Below are positions 5,125 to 6,553 of a stretch of DNA of 6,553 nucleotides, one piece after another. The notes under the pieces were generated by a model. It was not told where the DNA came from. It made no database searches and worked only from the letters and a program-made list of their open reading frames with translations. Origin of the DNA: an uncultured Enorma sp. Lineage in GTDB: Bacteria; Actinomycetota; Coriobacteriia; Coriobacteriales; Coriobacteriaceae. Positions within the stretch are counted from its first letter, which is position 1; the number at the start of each line of letters is the position of its first letter. The DNA lies in assembly GCA_905210055.1 (NCBI GenBank), contig CAJLVH010000113.1, positions 1 through 6,553 on the forward strand. Reading direction: 5' to 3'. A program made the translations under genes and the position numbers.

Positions 5125-5151
5125 TTTCAATTCGAGGAGAAGGAAGTAGCT

Positions 5152-6132
5152 ATGACAGAAGAACAGCGTCCGCGCCGTCGCTGGATGCGTCGTGTGCTCA
5201 TCGGGGCTGCGATTGTGCTCGTGGCGGCGTTCGTTGGCGTCTCGTTATTCGCAGGCAACTACCTGGTGGATTATGCGCTTACGGTGAATGACGATGGCAC
5301 GCTTGGTTCCATGAACGGAGCGGCATACACCGGCGTGCAGGATACCGAGGCGCAGCGCACCTACGACGCATGGGTTGAAGGCCGTGAGCTCGACGAATGG
5401 ACGATTGAAAGTGAAGACGGCCTCAGCCTTTGGGCGCAGTACTATCCTGCGGCAGGGGAATCGCACCGATACGTGCTTGCCGTCCATGGCTACACCGTTG
5501 ATCATCGCGACATCGCGCCGGCGATCGTGCCGTTCGTCGAAGCGGGCTACAACGTGCTCGCGCCCGATGAGCGTGGACGAGGCAACAGCGAAGGCGACTT
5601 CCTCTCCATGGGATACTTTGAGAAGCGCGACGTCATAGCGTGGGCGAGCGAGATTGTGGCGCGCGATGCGCGGGCGCAGATCGTGCTGTATGGCGAGAGC
5701 ATGGGCGCGGCGACCGTGCTCATGGCGGCGGGCGAGGACGACCTCCCCGAAAGCGTTGTGGCAGTGGTTGAAGATTGCGGCTACACGAGCGCATATGCTA
5801 TGTTCACCGACCAACTCAAGGAGCGCTTCGGTCTGCCTGAGTTTCCGTTCCTGCCCGCGGCCGACCTCGTATGCAGCGTGCGCTACGGCTTCCGTTTTTC
5901 GGGCGCGGATGCAAAGGCAGCACTCGCGACCTGCGAGGTTCCCATCCTCTTCATCCATGGCGGCGCGGACGATTACGTTCCTACGTACATGGGCGAGGAG
6001 CTCTACGAGGCATATGAGGGCGAGAAGGAATTGCTTATCGTTGAGGGCGCAGGCCACGGTGCGAGTGCGGACGTGGATCCGGAGCTCTACTACCAGACGG
6101 TGTTCTCCTTCCTGGATCGCTACACGGCGTGA
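5152..6132 (+). CDS. Membrane-anchored alpha/beta hydrolase
   Basis: This 326-residue protein has a basic N-terminus (RPRRRWMRR), one hydrophobic helix at about 15-34 (VLIGAAIVLVAAFVGVSLFA) without a clear lipobox or cleavage site, and an alpha/beta hydrolase domain from about residue 75. The helix should anchor the catalytic domain outside the cytoplasm, by the positive-inside rule. Visible motifs are the oxyanion region HGYT (His112), APDERGRGNSEG, the nucleophile elbow GESMG (Ser183), the acid in HGGADDYVP (probably Asp273) and the final His302 in GAGHG. This is a complete Ser-Asp-His triad of the BAAT/peptidase S9-like hydrolase type seen in many gut bacteria. ATG 5152 has AAGGAAG (5140-5146) about 5-6 bases upstream. 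The gene has its own AT-rich promoter region and is followed by a hairpin and repeat R2, so it is probably a single-gene transcript. The substrate could be an ester or peptide; unknown. Confidence 0.9.
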   Translation: MTEEQRPRRRWMRRVLIGAAIVLVAAFVGVSLFAGNYLVDYALTVNDDGTLGSMNGAAYTGVQDTEAQRTYDAWVEGRELDEWTIESEDGLSLWAQYYPAAGESHRYVLAVHGYTVDHRDIAPAIVPFVEAGYNVLAPDERGRGNSEGDFLSMGYFEKRDVIAWASEIVARDARAQIVLYGESMGAATVLMAAGEDDLPESVVAVVEDCGYTSAYAMFTDQLKERFGLPEFPFLPAADLVCSVRYGFRFSGADAKAALATCEVPILFIHGGADDYVPTYMGEELYEAYEGEKELLIVEGAGHGASADVDPELYYQTVFSFLDRYTA

Positions 6133-6138
6133 TGCCGT

Positions 6139-6153
6139 TTGCACGCTGTGCAA
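6139..6153 (+). terminator. Short hairpin after the hydrolase gene, adjoining R2
   Basis: TTGCAC (6139-6144) and GTGCAA (6148-6153) are perfect 6-base arms around GCT, 6 bases after the hydrolase stop and 2 bases before repeat R2. No T-run follows directly; the T-rich sequence comes after R2 (TTTCATT). The pair of hairpins may act together as a transcript 3' end. Confidence 0.35.
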
Positions 6154-6155
6154 CA

Positions 6156-6188
6156 TGATAATTTCAGTACCTGGTACTGAAATTATCA
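6156..6188. repeat. R2 palindrome, copy 3
   Basis: A perfect 33-base palindrome with 16-base arms (TGATAATTTCAGTACC) around T 6172, identical in its core to the copy at 2556. It lies 23 bases after the hydrolase stop (6130-6132) and before the promoter of the small membrane protein. The flanking bases outside the 33-base core differ from the other copies, which helps set the unit boundary. Confidence 0.92.
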
Positions 6189-6233
6189 ATTTCATTACGT
6201 CGGTCTGTCGAGGTGCCGGGTGGACGTACAGGG

Positions 6234-6239
6234 TATAGT
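6234..6239 (+). promoter_or_regulatory. Candidate -10 box for the small membrane protein gene
   Basis: TATAGT (5 of 6 to consensus) lies 34 bases before the ATG at 6274, between repeat R2 and the gene. I see no clear -35 hexamer at 16-18 bases upstream, so it stays tentative. Confidence 0.3.
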
Positions 6240-6273
6240 GGTAGCGATATTCACCGCGTGCGAGGAGTTATGC

Positions 6274-6549
6274 ATGCCGAAGAACAAGCAGAAGCGAGCG
6301 AAGCGGTCGAACGACATGGTCGAGGCCGCGGCGTCCGAGCCGAAGCCAGCGCCGTCAATGCCCGTGTGGCTCCGCCGGGCGGCCTGCTTCTTCGGGGCGC
6401 TCTTCTGTGCATTCGGCGTGGTGTACTGCGTGATGGTGTTGCTCGTAGGCGAGGGTTCGCCCGTCTTCATCGTCGCGATCATCGTGTTCGCTGCCATGGC
6501 GGTGCATCTGGTGCGCGCTGGTCTCTCCGATGGTCGCTGGCGAGCGTAA
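6274..6549 (+). CDS. Small two-helix membrane protein, function unknown
   Basis: This is a 91-residue protein I cannot place in a named family. The N-terminal part is strongly basic (MPKNKQKRAKRSNDM), followed by an Ala/Glu/Pro segment. Two hydrophobic helices follow, at about 33-55 (ACFFGALFCAFGVVYCVMVLL) and about 60-80 (PVFIVAIIVFAAMAVHLV), with a short GEGS turn between them. It ends in a short basic tail, DGRWRA. A hairpin of two membrane helices with both ends in the cytoplasm is the simplest topology. ATG 6274 is chosen because GAGGAG (6262-6267) is 6 bases upstream; a GTG at 6220 in the same frame has no such site. It is separated from the hydrolase by repeat R2 and a possible promoter, so it is probably its own unit. 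The next gene is outside the window, so context gives no function. Confidence 0.75.
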   Translation: MPKNKQKRAKRSNDMVEAAASEPKPAPSMPVWLRRAACFFGALFCAFGVVYCVMVLLVGEGSPVFIVAIIVFAAMAVHLVRAGLSDGRWRA

Positions 6550-6553
6550 CGTA

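Noticed and set aside
153..6188. CRISPR-like array from the recurring repeats
   Set aside because: There are only three copies of each family, spaced 1-2 kb apart with genes between, and no cas genes.
5245..6195. 316-codon minus-strand frame starting inside R2 copy 3
   Set aside because: Its start comes from the palindrome, and it is antisense to a hydrolase with a complete catalytic triad.

Overview
The window is GC-rich, and every gene I can support lies on the + strand. It looks like chromosomal DNA of a gut-type anaerobic actinobacterium. The Coriobacteriia (Collinsella/Olsenella-like) are my best guess, from base composition, the flavodoxin-rich redox gene set and the short intergenic palindromes. 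That assignment is inference; no ribosomal or other marker gene is present.

Layout: (1) the last 46 codons of an iron-containing alcohol dehydrogenase (2-142). (2) A tight three-gene unit: flavin reductase (230-790), a Tat-exported flavodoxin lipoprotein (822-1469) and a flavodoxin-fold oxidoreductase with a compact four-cysteine motif (1478-2014). (3) A second, cytoplasmic flavodoxin (2093-2557). (4) A two-domain carboxymuconolactone decarboxylase (CMD) family gene broken by a frameshift near 2932-2938 (2615-3345). (5) A small cupin (3438-3857). (6) An aldo/keto reductase (3926-4951). (7) A 200-base intergenic stretch with a candidate terminator, promoter and operator, leading to a membrane-anchored alpha/beta hydrolase (5152-6132). 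(8) A 91-residue two-helix membrane protein (6274-6549).

Two families of short inverted repeats punctuate the region. R1 (33 bases, TGTCCCAAAA...TTTTGGGACA) occurs at 153, 2015 and, inverted, at 3351. R2 (a near-perfect palindrome of 33-39 bases centred on TACCTGGTA) occurs at 2556, 3863 and 6156. All six copies begin within about 25 bases of a + strand stop codon, so they split the region into small transcription units: alcohol dehydrogenase / R1 / three redox genes / R1 / flavodoxin / R2 / CMD / R1 inverted / cupin / R2 / aldo-keto reductase / ordinary terminator / hydrolase / R2 / membrane protein.

The genes fit a flavin- and NAD(P)H-linked reduction theme. A flavin reductase and three FMN-type flavodoxin-fold proteins could move electrons, one of them outside the membrane. 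The CMD, cupin and aldo/keto reductase proteins are small-molecule enzymes of unknown substrate that often sit near such flavodoxins. No pathway or substrate can be read from the sequence, and I see no clearly novel defence or mobile system. The points most worth following are the repeat punctuation, the exported flavodoxin and the broken CMD gene.
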